Assembly (NCBI RefSeq): GCF_000473065.1
Contig: NZ_AXAZ01000038.1
Location: 1-36,925 of the forward strand
Direction: 5' to 3'
Origin: Bradyrhizobium sp. WSM1743
GTDB taxonomy: Bacteria > Pseudomonadota > Alphaproteobacteria > Rhizobiales > Xanthobacteraceae
DNA: 36,925 nt
The notes under the pieces are model-generated. The model did not search any database. It worked only from the letters and a program-made list of their open reading frames with translations, and was not told the DNA's origin. The position numbers and the translations under genes were made by a program. Shown piece after piece: positions 14,273 through 21,636 of this stretch (position 1 is its first letter; each line of letters begins with the position of its first letter).

Positions 14273-16050
14273 CCGCCCAGCCCCTGCTCGAGGTCCAGGA
14301 CCTCACCGTCGAATTCACCACCCGCCGCGGCATCGTCAAGGCGGTGCAGCACGTCAACATCTCCGTCGCCAAGGGCGAGACGCTGGCCATCGTCGGCGAA
14401 TCCGGCTCGGGCAAGTCGGTGACGTCCTATGCAGTGATGCGCATTCTGGACCGCGCTGGACGTATCGCCGAGGGCTCGGTGATGTTCTCCGGCATCGACG
14501 TCAAGGCCGCGACTGAGGATCAGATGCGCGATTTGCGTGGCCGCGAAGTCTCGATGATCTTCCAGAACCCGCGTGCGGCACTCAACCCGATCCGGAAGGT
14601 CGGCGACCAGATCGAGGACGTCTTGCGCACTCATGTGCAGCAGGCCCAGGTTGCCGATCACGGCGAGAAGGCGATCGAGGCGCTGGAGCAGGTCAAGATC
14701 GCCCGCCCGCGCGAGCGCTATCACGCCTATCCGTTCGAGCTGTCGGGCGGCATGTGCCAGCGCGTCGTCATCGCGCTCGCGCTGGCCTGCAATCCGCAAC
14801 TGCTGATCGCGGACGAGCCGACCACCGGCCTCGACGTCACCACGCAGAAGGCGGTGATGGACCTGATCGTCGAGCTGACCAAGCGCCGGGCGATGTCGAC
14901 CATCCTGATCACGCACGATCTCGGCCTCGCCGCGACCTATTGCGACCGCGTCGTCGTGATGGAGAAGGGCCGCGTCGTCGAAACCGCCAAGGCCGCCGAG
15001 ATCTTTGCGAACCCGCAGCACCCCTACACCAAGAAGCTGATGCGCGCGACGCCGCGGCTCGGAGTGAGCTTGCGCGACTTGCTGCCTGAGGAAGATACGA
15101 GTGCGGCGGGTGAGGGGGACTCTCCCAGCACCGTGCTCGTGGAGAGTCCCCCTCACCCCAACCCTCTCCCCGCAAGCGGGGCGAGGGGGCGCAGCAGCGC
15201 GAATGGTGAGAGCGCGCCCCTCCTCCTCGTCGACAAGCTCGTCAAGGAATACCCCCGCCAGGGCGCCACCGCCGTGCTCGGAAAGCTGTTTGGCCGCAAG
15301 CCGCCGGTCGAGCCCGATGTCTTCCGCGCCGTCGACGGCATCAGCTTCTCGATCGGCCATGGCGAAAGCGTCGGCCTCGTCGGCGAATCCGGCTGCGGCA
15401 AATCGACCACGTCGATGATGGTGATGCGCCTCCTCGACCAGACCTCCGGCCTGATCCAGTTCGATGGCGAGGCGATCTCCGGCCTCGCACCATCAGCTTT
15501 TGCCCGGCTGCCGCAGCGCAGCCGAATCCAGATGGTGTTCCAGGACCCGACCGACAGTCTCAACCCGCGCTTCACCGCCGCGCGCGCCATTGCCGATCCG
15601 ATCATGCAATTGGGCGACATCAAGGGACGCGATGCGCTGCGCACCCGCTGCGAGGAGCTGGCCACCATGGTCGGCCTGCCGCACAATCTGCTGGACCGCT
15701 TTCCGCACCAGCTCTCCGGCGGCCAGAAGGCCCGCGTCGGCATCGCCCGTGCCATCGCCCTGCACCCGAAGCTCGTCATCCTGGACGAGCCGACGGCGGC
15801 GCTGGACGTCTCGGTCCAGGCCGTGGTCCTCAATCTGCTGCAGGACCTCAAGGCCCGGCTAGGTATGAGCTATCTGTTCGTCTCGCATGATTTGAATGTG
15901 GTGCGCTTGTTGTGCGATCGTGTCATTGTGATGCGGACGGGACGGATCGTTGAGGAGGGCTCTTCCGAGCAGGTGCTCAGCGATCCCAAGGACGACTACA
16001 CAAAGGAGCTGCTGACGGCGATCCCGCATCCGCCGTTGCCGGTGCACTGA
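14269..16050 (+). CDS. Fused double ATPase of dipeptide-type ABC transporter (DppD-DppF fusion)
   Basis: The 593-residue protein has two complete ABC ATPase domains. The first (about 5-265) has Walker A GESGSGKS (43-50), signature LSGGM (158-162) and Walker B LLIADEP (178-184). The second (about 317-585) has GESGCGKST (372-380), LSGGQ (482-486) and LVILDEP (502-508). Each domain ends with the oligopeptide-transporter segment, for example NPQHPYTKKLM. Fusions of this kind energise DppBC-type importers. The linker (about 280-316) is encoded by a family C palindromic repeat in frame, giving a Pro/Ser/Gly-rich stretch such as ESPPHPNPLPASGARG. AtzG follows 18 bp after the stop. Confidence 0.94.
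   Translation: MTAQPLLEVQDLTVEFTTRRGIVKAVQHVNISVAKGETLAIVGESGSGKSVTSYAVMRILDRAGRIAEGSVMFSGIDVKAATEDQMRDLRGREVSMIFQNPRAALNPIRKVGDQIEDVLRTHVQQAQVADHGEKAIEALEQVKIARPRERYHAYPFELSGGMCQRVVIALALACNPQLLIADEPTTGLDVTTQKAVMDLIVELTKRRAMSTILITHDLGLAATYCDRVVVMEKGRVVETAKAAEIFANPQHPYTKKLMRATPRLGVSLRDLLPEEDTSAAGEGDSPSTVLVESPPHPNPLPASGARGRSSANGESAPLLLVDKLVKEYPRQGATAVLGKLFGRKPPVEPDVFRAVDGISFSIGHGESVGLVGESGCGKSTTSMMVMRLLDQTSGLIQFDGEAISGLAPSAFARLPQRSRIQMVFQDPTDSLNPRFTAARAIADPIMQLGDIKGRDALRTRCEELATMVGLPHNLLDRFPHQLSGGQKARVGIARAIALHPKLVILDEPTAALDVSVQAVVLNLLQDLKARLGMSYLFVSHDLNVVRLLCDRVIVMRTGRIVEEGSSEQVLSDPKDDYTKELLTAIPHPPLPVH
15109..15190. repeat. Family C palindromic repeat inside the ATPase coding sequence
   Basis: GGTGAGGGGGACTCTCC (15109-15125) and GGAGAGTCCCCCTCACC (15141-15157) form a perfect 17-bp stem with a 15-nt loop. 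They are followed by CCAACCCTCTCCCCGCAAGC and GGGGCGAGG. This is the same vocabulary as the intergenic family C copies. The reading frame passes through without a stop, adding about 30-35 residues between the two ATPase domains. Confidence 0.8.
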
Positions 16051-16068
16051 GATCAGCTTGAGAGCGTG

Positions 16069-16248
16069 ATGGCCGAACCCCTGGACGACTATATCGACGC
16101 CGTATCGAAAGCGCTGGCGCTGCCGGTCGAGGAGGCCTGGAGGCCCGCGGTGCGTGCCAATCTCGAAGTCTCGCTGCGGCTCGCCCGCCTCGTCGACGAA
16201 TTCGCGCTGCCGGACGAGACCGAGCCGGCGCCGATCTTCACGGCCTGA
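16069..16248 (+). CDS. atzG: AtzG-like small subunit (DUF4089)
   Basis: The 59-residue protein starts MAEPLDDYIDAVSKALAL and continues with PVEEAWRPAVRANLEVSLR and LARLVDEFALPDETEPAPIF. This is the DUF4089 pattern: a helical hairpin and an acidic, Pro-rich tail. In Pseudomonas ADP, AtzG is a GatC-like partner that wraps around and stabilises the amidase AtzE; both are needed for 1-carboxybiuret hydrolysis. Here the gene lies directly before atzE, 7 bp apart, the same order as in known atzGEH sets. ATG 16069 is preferred over GTG 16066. The gene is easily missed because of its size. Confidence 0.85.
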   Translation: MAEPLDDYIDAVSKALALPVEEAWRPAVRANLEVSLRLARLVDEFALPDETEPAPIFTA

Positions 16249-16255
16249 TGTTGCC

Positions 16256-17650
16256 ATGACCGCCAAGCCAGAGATGAATGCGGCCGACATCGCCAATGCG
16301 GTGGCCGGCGGCCAATTGTCCGCGCTCGCCGCCACCGAAGCCGCGCTCGCCCGCATCAAGCAGCATGACGGCATCCTCAATTCCTTCACCGACGTCACGG
16401 CCGAACGTGCCCGTGCGAAAGCGCGCGCGATCGATGCCGACATCGCCGCGGGCAGGAAAGTGGGCCCGCTCGCCGGTGTGCCCTTCGCGGTGAAGAACCT
16501 GTTCGACGTCGCCGGCCTCGCCACGCGCGCCGGCTCGAAGATCAACCGCGACCTCGCACCTGCCAAGCGCGATGCGACCTTGATCGAGCGGATGGAGGCG
16601 GCCGGCGCAGTTCTCGTCGGCGCGCTCAACATGGGCGAATACGCCTACGACTTCACCGGCGAGAACATCCACGACGGCCCCTCGCGCAATCCGCACGACA
16701 CCACGCGGATGAGCGGCGGCTCCTCCGGCGGCTCCGGCAGCGCTGTCGGTGGCGCACTGGTGCCGATCGCGCTCGGCTCTGACACCAACGGCTCGATCCG
16801 CGTCCCGTCCTCGTTCTGCGGCATCTTTGGCCTGAAGCCGACCTATGGCCGGCTGTCGCGTGCGCGCTCCTTCCCCTTCGTGGCGAGCCTCGATCATCTC
16901 GGCCCGTTCGCGCGCTCAGTCACCGATCTTGCGCTCGCCTATGACGTGATGCAGGGACCGGATGCGGAGGATGGCGCCTGCACCACGCGCGGCGTCGAAC
17001 CGGTCACGCCGCTGCTGGCTGAGTCCATCTCGGGCCTGCGCGTTGCCATCGCCGGCGGGCATTTCCAGAAGAACGTGTTTCCGGAAGCGGTCGAAGCCGT
17101 CAGCCGCGTCGCCAAGGCGCTCGGCGCAACGCAAGTGGTCGATATACCCGAAGCCTCGCGCGCCCGTGCCGCAGCCTATGTCATCACCACCACCGAAGGT
17201 GCTTCGCTGCATCTCGACCGCCTGCGCAAGCGCCCGAACGACTTTGATCCCGCCGTGCGCGACCGGCTGATCGCGGGCGCCATGGTCCCGGCGACCTTGG
17301 TCGATCGCGCGCAAAAATTCCGCCGCTGGTATCGCGCGCAGCTTGCCGAGATCTTCAGGTCGGTCGACGTGCTGTTGGCGCCGGCGACGCCGTGCACCGC
17401 GCCAAAGCTCGGACAGGTGAATTTCAACCTCGACGGCGTCGAATTGCCGGTACGCGCCAATATCGGCATCCACACCCAGCCGATCTCGTTCATAGGCTTG
17501 CCGGTGGTCGCGGTCCCGGTGCCGCTCGAGCCGCTGCCGATCGGCGTGCAGATCATTTGCGCGCCTTGGCGCGAGGGCATCGCGTTGCGCGTCGCGCACG
17601 CATTGGAGAAGATGGGCGTCGTCGCCGCGCCCGCGCCAAGGGGACTTTGA
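16256..17650 (+). CDS. atzE: AtzE-family amidase (1-carboxybiuret hydrolase-like)
   Basis: The 464-residue protein is of the amidase signature family. The Ser-cisSer-Lys triad is visible as K80 (VPFAVKNLFD), S156 (SGGSSGGSGSAVGG) and nucleophile S180 (SDTNGSIRVP). The 24-residue gap between the two serines is the family norm. The C-terminal part, ending in QIICAPWREGIALRVAHALE, matches AtzE rather than GatA or a generic amidase. With AtzG, AtzE deaminates 1-carboxybiuret to 1,3-dicarboxyurea, which AtzF then breaks down. The start is ATG 16256, just after the atzG stop at 16248. No strong RBS is present, so translation is probably coupled to atzG. The true substrate in this host is uncertain. 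Confidence 0.9.
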   Translation: MTAKPEMNAADIANAVAGGQLSALAATEAALARIKQHDGILNSFTDVTAERARAKARAIDADIAAGRKVGPLAGVPFAVKNLFDVAGLATRAGSKINRDLAPAKRDATLIERMEAAGAVLVGALNMGEYAYDFTGENIHDGPSRNPHDTTRMSGGSSGGSGSAVGGALVPIALGSDTNGSIRVPSSFCGIFGLKPTYGRLSRARSFPFVASLDHLGPFARSVTDLALAYDVMQGPDAEDGACTTRGVEPVTPLLAESISGLRVAIAGGHFQKNVFPEAVEAVSRVAKALGATQVVDIPEASRARAAAYVITTTEGASLHLDRLRKRPNDFDPAVRDRLIAGAMVPATLVDRAQKFRRWYRAQLAEIFRSVDVLLAPATPCTAPKLGQVNFNLDGVELPVRANIGIHTQPISFIGLPVVAVPVPLEPLPIGVQIICAPWREGIALRVAHALEKMGVVAAPAPRGL

Positions 17651-17662
17651 GAGGATTCTGAG

Positions 17663-18058
17663 ATGGAGATCGATCTCCCCGAGGTGATCGCGGAAGTCAA
17701 AGCCGCGTTCGAGCGCTATGAGCAGGCCCTCGTCAGCAACGACGTCGCCGTGCTCGGCGAGCTCTTTCGCAACAATCCCCGCACCTTACGCTACGGCATC
17801 GGCGAGAACCTCTATGGCTATGAGGCGATAAGCGGCTTCCGCGCCGCGCGCTCGCCGGTCGGCCTCAACCGTCGTACGACAAAGACGGTGATCACGAGCT
17901 ACGGCCGCGACACGGCCGTGGCGTCCACCTTGTTCTATCGCGATACGGCGCCCGGCAAGGTCGGCCGGCAGATGCAGACGTGGATTCGTTTCCCGGAGGG
18001 CTGGCGCGTCGTCGCCGCTCATGTCAGCATCATCGACGAGCCGAAAGAGACCGTATGA
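17663..18058 (+). CDS. atzH: AtzH/HpxZ-like protein (DUF3225, NTF2-like fold)
   Basis: The 131-residue protein has the DUF3225 pattern: EVKAAFERYEQALVSNDVAV, LFRNNPRTLRYGIGENLYGY, then FRAARSP and a C-terminal strand region GWRVVAAHVSIIDEP. AtzH of Pseudomonas ADP has been reported to be a 1,3-dicarboxyurea decarboxylase that returns this unstable intermediate to allophanate; HpxZ is the homologue in purine/oxamate gene clusters. It starts at ATG 17663 with a GAGAGGA-type RBS spanning the atzE stop. Its stop overlaps the next start (ATGA at 18055-18058). Its position with atzG and atzE supports the role. Confidence 0.88.
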   Translation: MEIDLPEVIAEVKAAFERYEQALVSNDVAVLGELFRNNPRTLRYGIGENLYGYEAISGFRAARSPVGLNRRTTKTVITSYGRDTAVASTLFYRDTAPGKVGRQMQTWIRFPEGWRVVAAHVSIIDEPKETV

Positions 18059-18777
18059 CGCTTGACGATCCTCCGCCTGGGACACTGCCGGCCGAGCCGG
18101 TGGTGCCCCGCGTCGATCGGGCACTGCCGTCGGTGCAGAAGGTCACGCGCGCCGAGGAGCTGCGTCTTCAGCTTGCCGACGAGATTGTGCGCGGAACCCT
18201 GGCGCCGGGCGCGCCACTAGACGAGACCGACATTGCGCGGCGCTTCAGTGTTTCGCGCACGCCGGTGCGCGAGGCACTGCGTCAGCTGGTGGCGAGCGGG
18301 CTCGTCGAGGCGCGGCCTCATCGTGGCGCGGTGGTGGCGCGGCCATCCGTCGAGCGGCTGAAAGGCATGTTCGAGGCGATGGCCGAGCTTGAGGCATTGT
18401 GCGCAGGCCTTGCCGCCGAGCGCATGTCCCCTGCCGAGCGCCATGGGCTCGAGGCCGTCCACGAGGAGCTGCGGCTGTTGAGCTACGCCGGCAATCCCGA
18501 GCGCTTCCACGAGGTCAACGAGCGCTTCCACAACACGATCTATGCCGGCTCGCAGAACGGCTACATCGCCGAGATCACCCTGGCGACGCGCGTGCGCGTG
18601 CAGCCGTTCCGCCGCGCCCAGTTCCGCAATCTCGGACGTCTGGCCAAATCGCAGGCCGAGCACGACCGCGTCGTCGTCGCCATCATGCGCGGCGACAAGC
18701 AGGGCGCCGCCGCCGCCATGCGCGCGCATATCGAGCTTGTGCGCGGGGAGTACGAGATCTACGCGGTGTCGGTGTAG
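18055..18777 (+). CDS. GntR-family transcriptional regulator (FadR/FCD type)
   Basis: The 240-residue protein has an N-terminal winged helix (about 32-95: TRAEELRLQLADEIVRGTLA, then DIARRFSVSRTPVREALRQL, the GntR recognition helix). An all-helical FCD effector domain (about 103-235) carries acidic and histidine residues that often bind a metal and a carboxylate. The start codon overlaps the atzH stop by 4 nt, so it is the last gene of the transporter/atz operon and probably autoregulates it. A candidate operator is the AGCGCTT palindrome at 10123-10140. FCD regulators sense organic acids, so an acidic intermediate such as a carboxylated urea is a reasonable inducer guess. Confidence 0.9.
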   Translation: MTLDDPPPGTLPAEPVVPRVDRALPSVQKVTRAEELRLQLADEIVRGTLAPGAPLDETDIARRFSVSRTPVREALRQLVASGLVEARPHRGAVVARPSVERLKGMFEAMAELEALCAGLAAERMSPAERHGLEAVHEELRLLSYAGNPERFHEVNERFHNTIYAGSQNGYIAEITLATRVRVQPFRRAQFRNLGRLAKSQAEHDRVVVAIMRGDKQGAAAAMRAHIELVRGEYEIYAVSV

Positions 18778-18800
18778 GCCGCCTCCGCCGCCACTCTCAT

Positions 18801-18968
18801 TGTCGTCCCCGCGAACGCGGGGACCCATAACCACAGCCAGGAGTGCGAGGCAAAGCGCCAGCTCCGAGTCTTCGCAGAACCACTCCCTGTGGCTATGGGT
18901 CCCGGATCTGCACTCCGCTCTGGACAACGCTACGCGTTGTCCAGAGCTGCGCTTGTCCGGGACGACAG
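18801..18968. repeat. Type A palindromic repeat, copy 2, between convergent gntR and atzF
   Basis: The element begins TGTCGTCCCCGCG and ends GTCCGGGACGACA. Inner arms are GGGGACCCATAACCACAG and CTGTGGCTATGGGTCCC. A further perfect stem, CTGGACAACG/CGTTGTCCAG, sits near 18921-18942. It matches the copy at 1373-1531 and fills the 202-bp convergent gap, where its folding could end transcription from both sides. Confidence 0.75.
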
Positions 18969-18979
18969 CGGTGTTGAAT

Positions 18980-20788
18980 TCACGCCGTCGCAGCTTCCGC
19001 CATATACTTCCGCCAGCCACCATACGCCGTGATATCGCGCGCCTCGCCCAGCACTTGCGGCTCGACGAGAAAGCCCTTCACGCTGCGGCCATCGGCAAGC
19101 CGGATCGTGCCGATCGCCATCGGCGCGGGAATCGCGTCGACGAATTTGCCGAAGGCCGCCGCAGATAGCGACCAGATCTCCAGCTCGATCGACGCACCCT
19201 TGCCGGCTTCGACGCGCAGCAGGCCCGGCTTCGGCGGCGTGGTGTTGAGTGCATAGAGTTTGTAGTCCGGCGCAGTCCTGGTTGCCTCGACTAATTTTGC
19301 ACTCAGTGCCTTCAGCTCGCCGTTCAGCGCCATGCCGGACAGATGCGCGCCGACCACTGCGATCGGAATCTCATCGACGCCGCCTGTAGGCAGCGGCGCG
19401 AGCGCGGGCTGCGCGACGCCCTTCGCGCCAATCGTCAGTTTCGTATCTGCGTGGAACACGCGGCCGATACTGGCCAGCATCGCATCGCGTCCGGCCGGCG
19501 CGAGCAGCGTGATACCGAACGGAATGCCATCGGCGCGCATCGAGGCCGGCACCGCGAGACCGCAGAGGTCGAGCAGGTTCACGAAGTTGGTGTAGGTGCC
19601 GAGCCGGCTGTTGAGCTCGATAGGGTTGGCGAGCACCTGTGCGGTCGTGTAGGCCGTCGGCGCCGTCGGCAGCACCAGCGCGTCGATGTTCGCAAACGTG
19701 CGCTCGGCGATCTTGCGCAGGCCCTGCAGGCGATAGAGCGCCGAGAAGGTTTCCGCCGCCGTCAGCCGCGCGCCGGCCGCGGTGATCTCGCGGGTGACGG
19801 GGTGAATCGCGTCAGGCGCGGACGCCAGCAGATCCTTGATCACGAGATAGCGCTCGGCCACCCAGGGACCTTCATAGAGCAGTCGCGCTGTCTCGTAGAA
19901 CGGTTCGAGATCGAACTCGACGAGCGTGGCCCCGAGCGTGGTCCAGCGCTTCAGCGCATCGGCGTAAGCGGCTTCCGCCTTCTTGTCGCCGAAGAAGATC
20001 AGCTGTCCGTTGCGTGGCATCCCGAGGCGCAGATTCGCGGGGAACGGCGTGATCGCGGCAAGCGGCCGGTCGCGCGAAAACGGATCGGCCTGATCGGGGC
20101 CGGCCATCACGGAGAGCGCGAGCGTGGCGTCGTCGACCGTCAAAGCGAACACCGAGATGCAGTCGAGCGTGCGGCAGGCCGGCACGAGTCCTGCGGTCGA
20201 GATCATGCCGAGGCTCGGCTTGAGGCCAACAATGTTGTTGAGCATCGCCGGCACGCGGCCAGAGCCGGCAGTGTCAGTCCCCAGCGACAGCGGCACCAGC
20301 CCGGCGCCGACCGCGGTGGCCGAGCCCGAGCTAGAGCCGCCGGGAACGAGATCCTCGCGGATCGAATTCTTGGGAATGCCGTAGGGCGAACGGACGCCGA
20401 CGAGGCCGGTTGCGAACTGGTCGAGATTGGTCTTGCCGATGATGATGGCGCCGGCGGCGCGCAGGCGCTCCACGGCGGTCGAGTCGTGCACCGGCGTGTA
20501 AGCGAAGGCCGGGCACGCGGCTGTGGTCGGAAAGCCCAGCGCATCGATATTGTCCTTCACCGCGACCGGGATGCCGTAGAGCGACAGGCTCATCGCATCC
20601 GCGTGGGCGGCGACCTTCTCGGCCTCTGCGATCGCGTCCTTCTCGTCGCGCAGGCTGATGAACACGGCAGGATCGTTGTGGTCGCGGATGCGCTGATAAG
20701 TCCGCGCGATCGTCTCTGCCGGCGTCCTCGTCCCCGCGCGATGCGCGGCCACAATCGCGGCGATCGTTTCAGGCTGCTCAGCCCCCAT
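18980..20788 (-). CDS. atzF: Allophanate hydrolase
   Basis: The 602-residue protein is close to the length of AtzF (about 605). The amidase half carries the triad K78 (IPVAVKDNID), S152 (PGGSSSGSAT) and S176 (TDTAGSGRVP); the spacings of 74 and 24 residues equal those of AtzF K91/S165/S189. The extra C-terminal domain (about 450-602: VGAHLSGMALNGELKALSAK and ALNTTPPKPGLLRV) is the allophanate-hydrolase-specific domain. It converts allophanate to CO2 and ammonia and can act on 1,3-dicarboxyurea. It is convergent with the atzGEH operon and has its own sigma-54 promoter at 20843-20827. The start is ATG 20788 with GGAG about 9 nt upstream. No urea carboxylase gene accompanies it. Confidence 0.95.
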   Translation of the reverse strand: MGAEQPETIAAIVAAHRAGTRTPAETIARTYQRIRDHNDPAVFISLRDEKDAIAEAEKVAAHADAMSLSLYGIPVAVKDNIDALGFPTTAACPAFAYTPVHDSTAVERLRAAGAIIIGKTNLDQFATGLVGVRSPYGIPKNSIREDLVPGGSSSGSATAVGAGLVPLSLGTDTAGSGRVPAMLNNIVGLKPSLGMISTAGLVPACRTLDCISVFALTVDDATLALSVMAGPDQADPFSRDRPLAAITPFPANLRLGMPRNGQLIFFGDKKAEAAYADALKRWTTLGATLVEFDLEPFYETARLLYEGPWVAERYLVIKDLLASAPDAIHPVTREITAAGARLTAAETFSALYRLQGLRKIAERTFANIDALVLPTAPTAYTTAQVLANPIELNSRLGTYTNFVNLLDLCGLAVPASMRADGIPFGITLLAPAGRDAMLASIGRVFHADTKLTIGAKGVAQPALAPLPTGGVDEIPIAVVGAHLSGMALNGELKALSAKLVEATRTAPDYKLYALNTTPPKPGLLRVEAGKGASIELEIWSLSAAAFGKFVDAIPAPMAIGTIRLADGRSVKGFLVEPQVLGEARDITAYGGWRKYMAEAATA

Positions 20789-20826
20789 GGCGACAAAACT
20801 CCGGCAATTTATCTTCGCCCGGAGTG

Positions 20827-20843
20827 AAGCAAGCGATGTGCCA
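20827..20843 (-). promoter_or_regulatory. Sigma-54 (RpoN) promoter of atzF
   Basis: Read on the minus strand, TGGCACATCGCTTGCTT matches the sigma-54 consensus, with GG (20842-20841) and GC (20830-20829) exactly 10 bp apart. The predicted start near 20817 leaves a leader of about 29 nt before the ATG at 20788, nearly the same geometry as the promoter at 10140. The shared promoter type ties atzF to the distant transporter/atzGEH operon. Confidence 0.82.
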
Positions 20844-20957
20844 TTGTGTACATTATCCGGGCAGGACGGTAACTCCGGATGTTATCGTGCGATCAGTGGC
20901 TTGAGGGATATTTCGGCAGGCGCGCAGGTCGTCGCATCGGCGGCCTGTGGCGTGCAT

Positions 20958-20976
20958 CTGCCCAAATCATGGGCAG
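20958..20976. promoter_or_regulatory. Inverted repeat upstream of atzF (candidate activator site or terminator)
   Basis: CTGCCCA (20958-20964), AATCA, TGGGCAG (20970-20976) form a perfect 7-bp inverted repeat. It is about 150 bp upstream of the predicted atzF start, a possible enhancer distance, but also only 6 bp past the stop of the upstream MarR gene on the same strand. No U-tract follows, which weakens the terminator reading. It does not resemble the GCAATTGC pair at 10028-10059. Confidence 0.35.
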
Positions 20977-20982
20977 TCAACA

Positions 20983-21489
20983 TCAGGTGAAGCCCGCGAG
21001 GATCCGAAGCAGCTGCGCCCGGTTCTCTTTGCCGATCTTCGCCTCGACGTGCCGCTCGTGCTCGGCCGCGAGCCGCTTGAACTTCGCCAGCGCCGTCTCG
21101 CCCTGCGCGGTGAGGTGCAGCGCATGGGAGCGCCGGTCCTCCTTCGACTTGGTCCGCTTGACCAGCTTGCGCTGCTCGAGGCTGTCGAGCAGATGCACCA
21201 GCCGGGCGCGCTCGATGCCGAGGCGCTTGGCCACCGCCATCTGTGACAGGCCCGGATTGGCGCCGATCACCGTCAGCACCGAATATTGCGTCGGCCTGAT
21301 GTCGACCTCGCCGAGCGTCTTGATGAAGTCCTGAAAGATCCAGATCTGGAAGCGCCGCACCGCATATCCGGCGTGGCCGACCAGGGCGTCGAGGCCGACG
21401 TCGTCGGCGACATCGCGAGGTGCCGCACCGTTGCCGGCGCGCTTGCGTGGCGAAGGGCGGCTATCGGCCTGGACCGCATTGGCTGTCAC
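20983..21489 (-). CDS. MarR-family transcriptional regulator, divergent from feruloyl-CoA synthase
   Basis: The 168-residue protein has the MarR winged helix: FQDFIKTLGEVDIRPTQYSV, the recognition region LSQMAVAKRLGIERARLVHL, and the wing KSKEDRRSHALHLTAQG. A basic N-terminal extension of about 35 residues precedes it. Divergence from feruloyl-CoA synthase, with a perfect palindrome between them at 21541-21561, is the classic arrangement of hydroxycinnamate repressors (FerR/FerC/CouR type), which release DNA on binding the aromatic acyl-CoA. The inducer here is inferred from that arrangement. It is upstream of atzF on the same strand but 194 bp away and probably unrelated to it. Confidence 0.9.
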   Translation of the reverse strand: MTANAVQADSRPSPRKRAGNGAAPRDVADDVGLDALVGHAGYAVRRFQIWIFQDFIKTLGEVDIRPTQYSVLTVIGANPGLSQMAVAKRLGIERARLVHLLDSLEQRKLVKRTKSKEDRRSHALHLTAQGETALAKFKRLAAEHERHVEAKIGKENRAQLLRILAGFT

Positions 21490-21540
21490 GTCGGTGTCTC
21501 CTGTCGCGCAATCCTAACGGCTCGCGGCCTTGAGAGAAAG

Positions 21541-21561
21541 ATTGTTGTTGACGACAACAAT
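21541..21561. promoter_or_regulatory. Probable MarR operator in the divergent marR-fcs promoter region
   Basis: ATTGTTGT (21541-21548), TGACG, ACAACAAT (21554-21561) form a perfect 8-bp inverted repeat with a 5-bp spacer, the size expected for a MarR dimer. It lies 52 bp from the regulator start and 75 bp from the fcs start. A -35-like TTGACG (21548-21553) is embedded in it, so bound repressor would hide a promoter. Confidence 0.65.
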
Positions 21562-21636
21562 TGCCGTGCCCAACATTATGGCCAAAGCGGCCCGGTACGA
21601 GGCTGCGGCCGATCCTGTATCGGGAGGAGGAAACAC

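Noticed and set aside
19343..20827. 494-residue plus-strand open frame over atzF
   Set aside because: It is antisense to atzF, whose catalytic triad and length are fully convincing.
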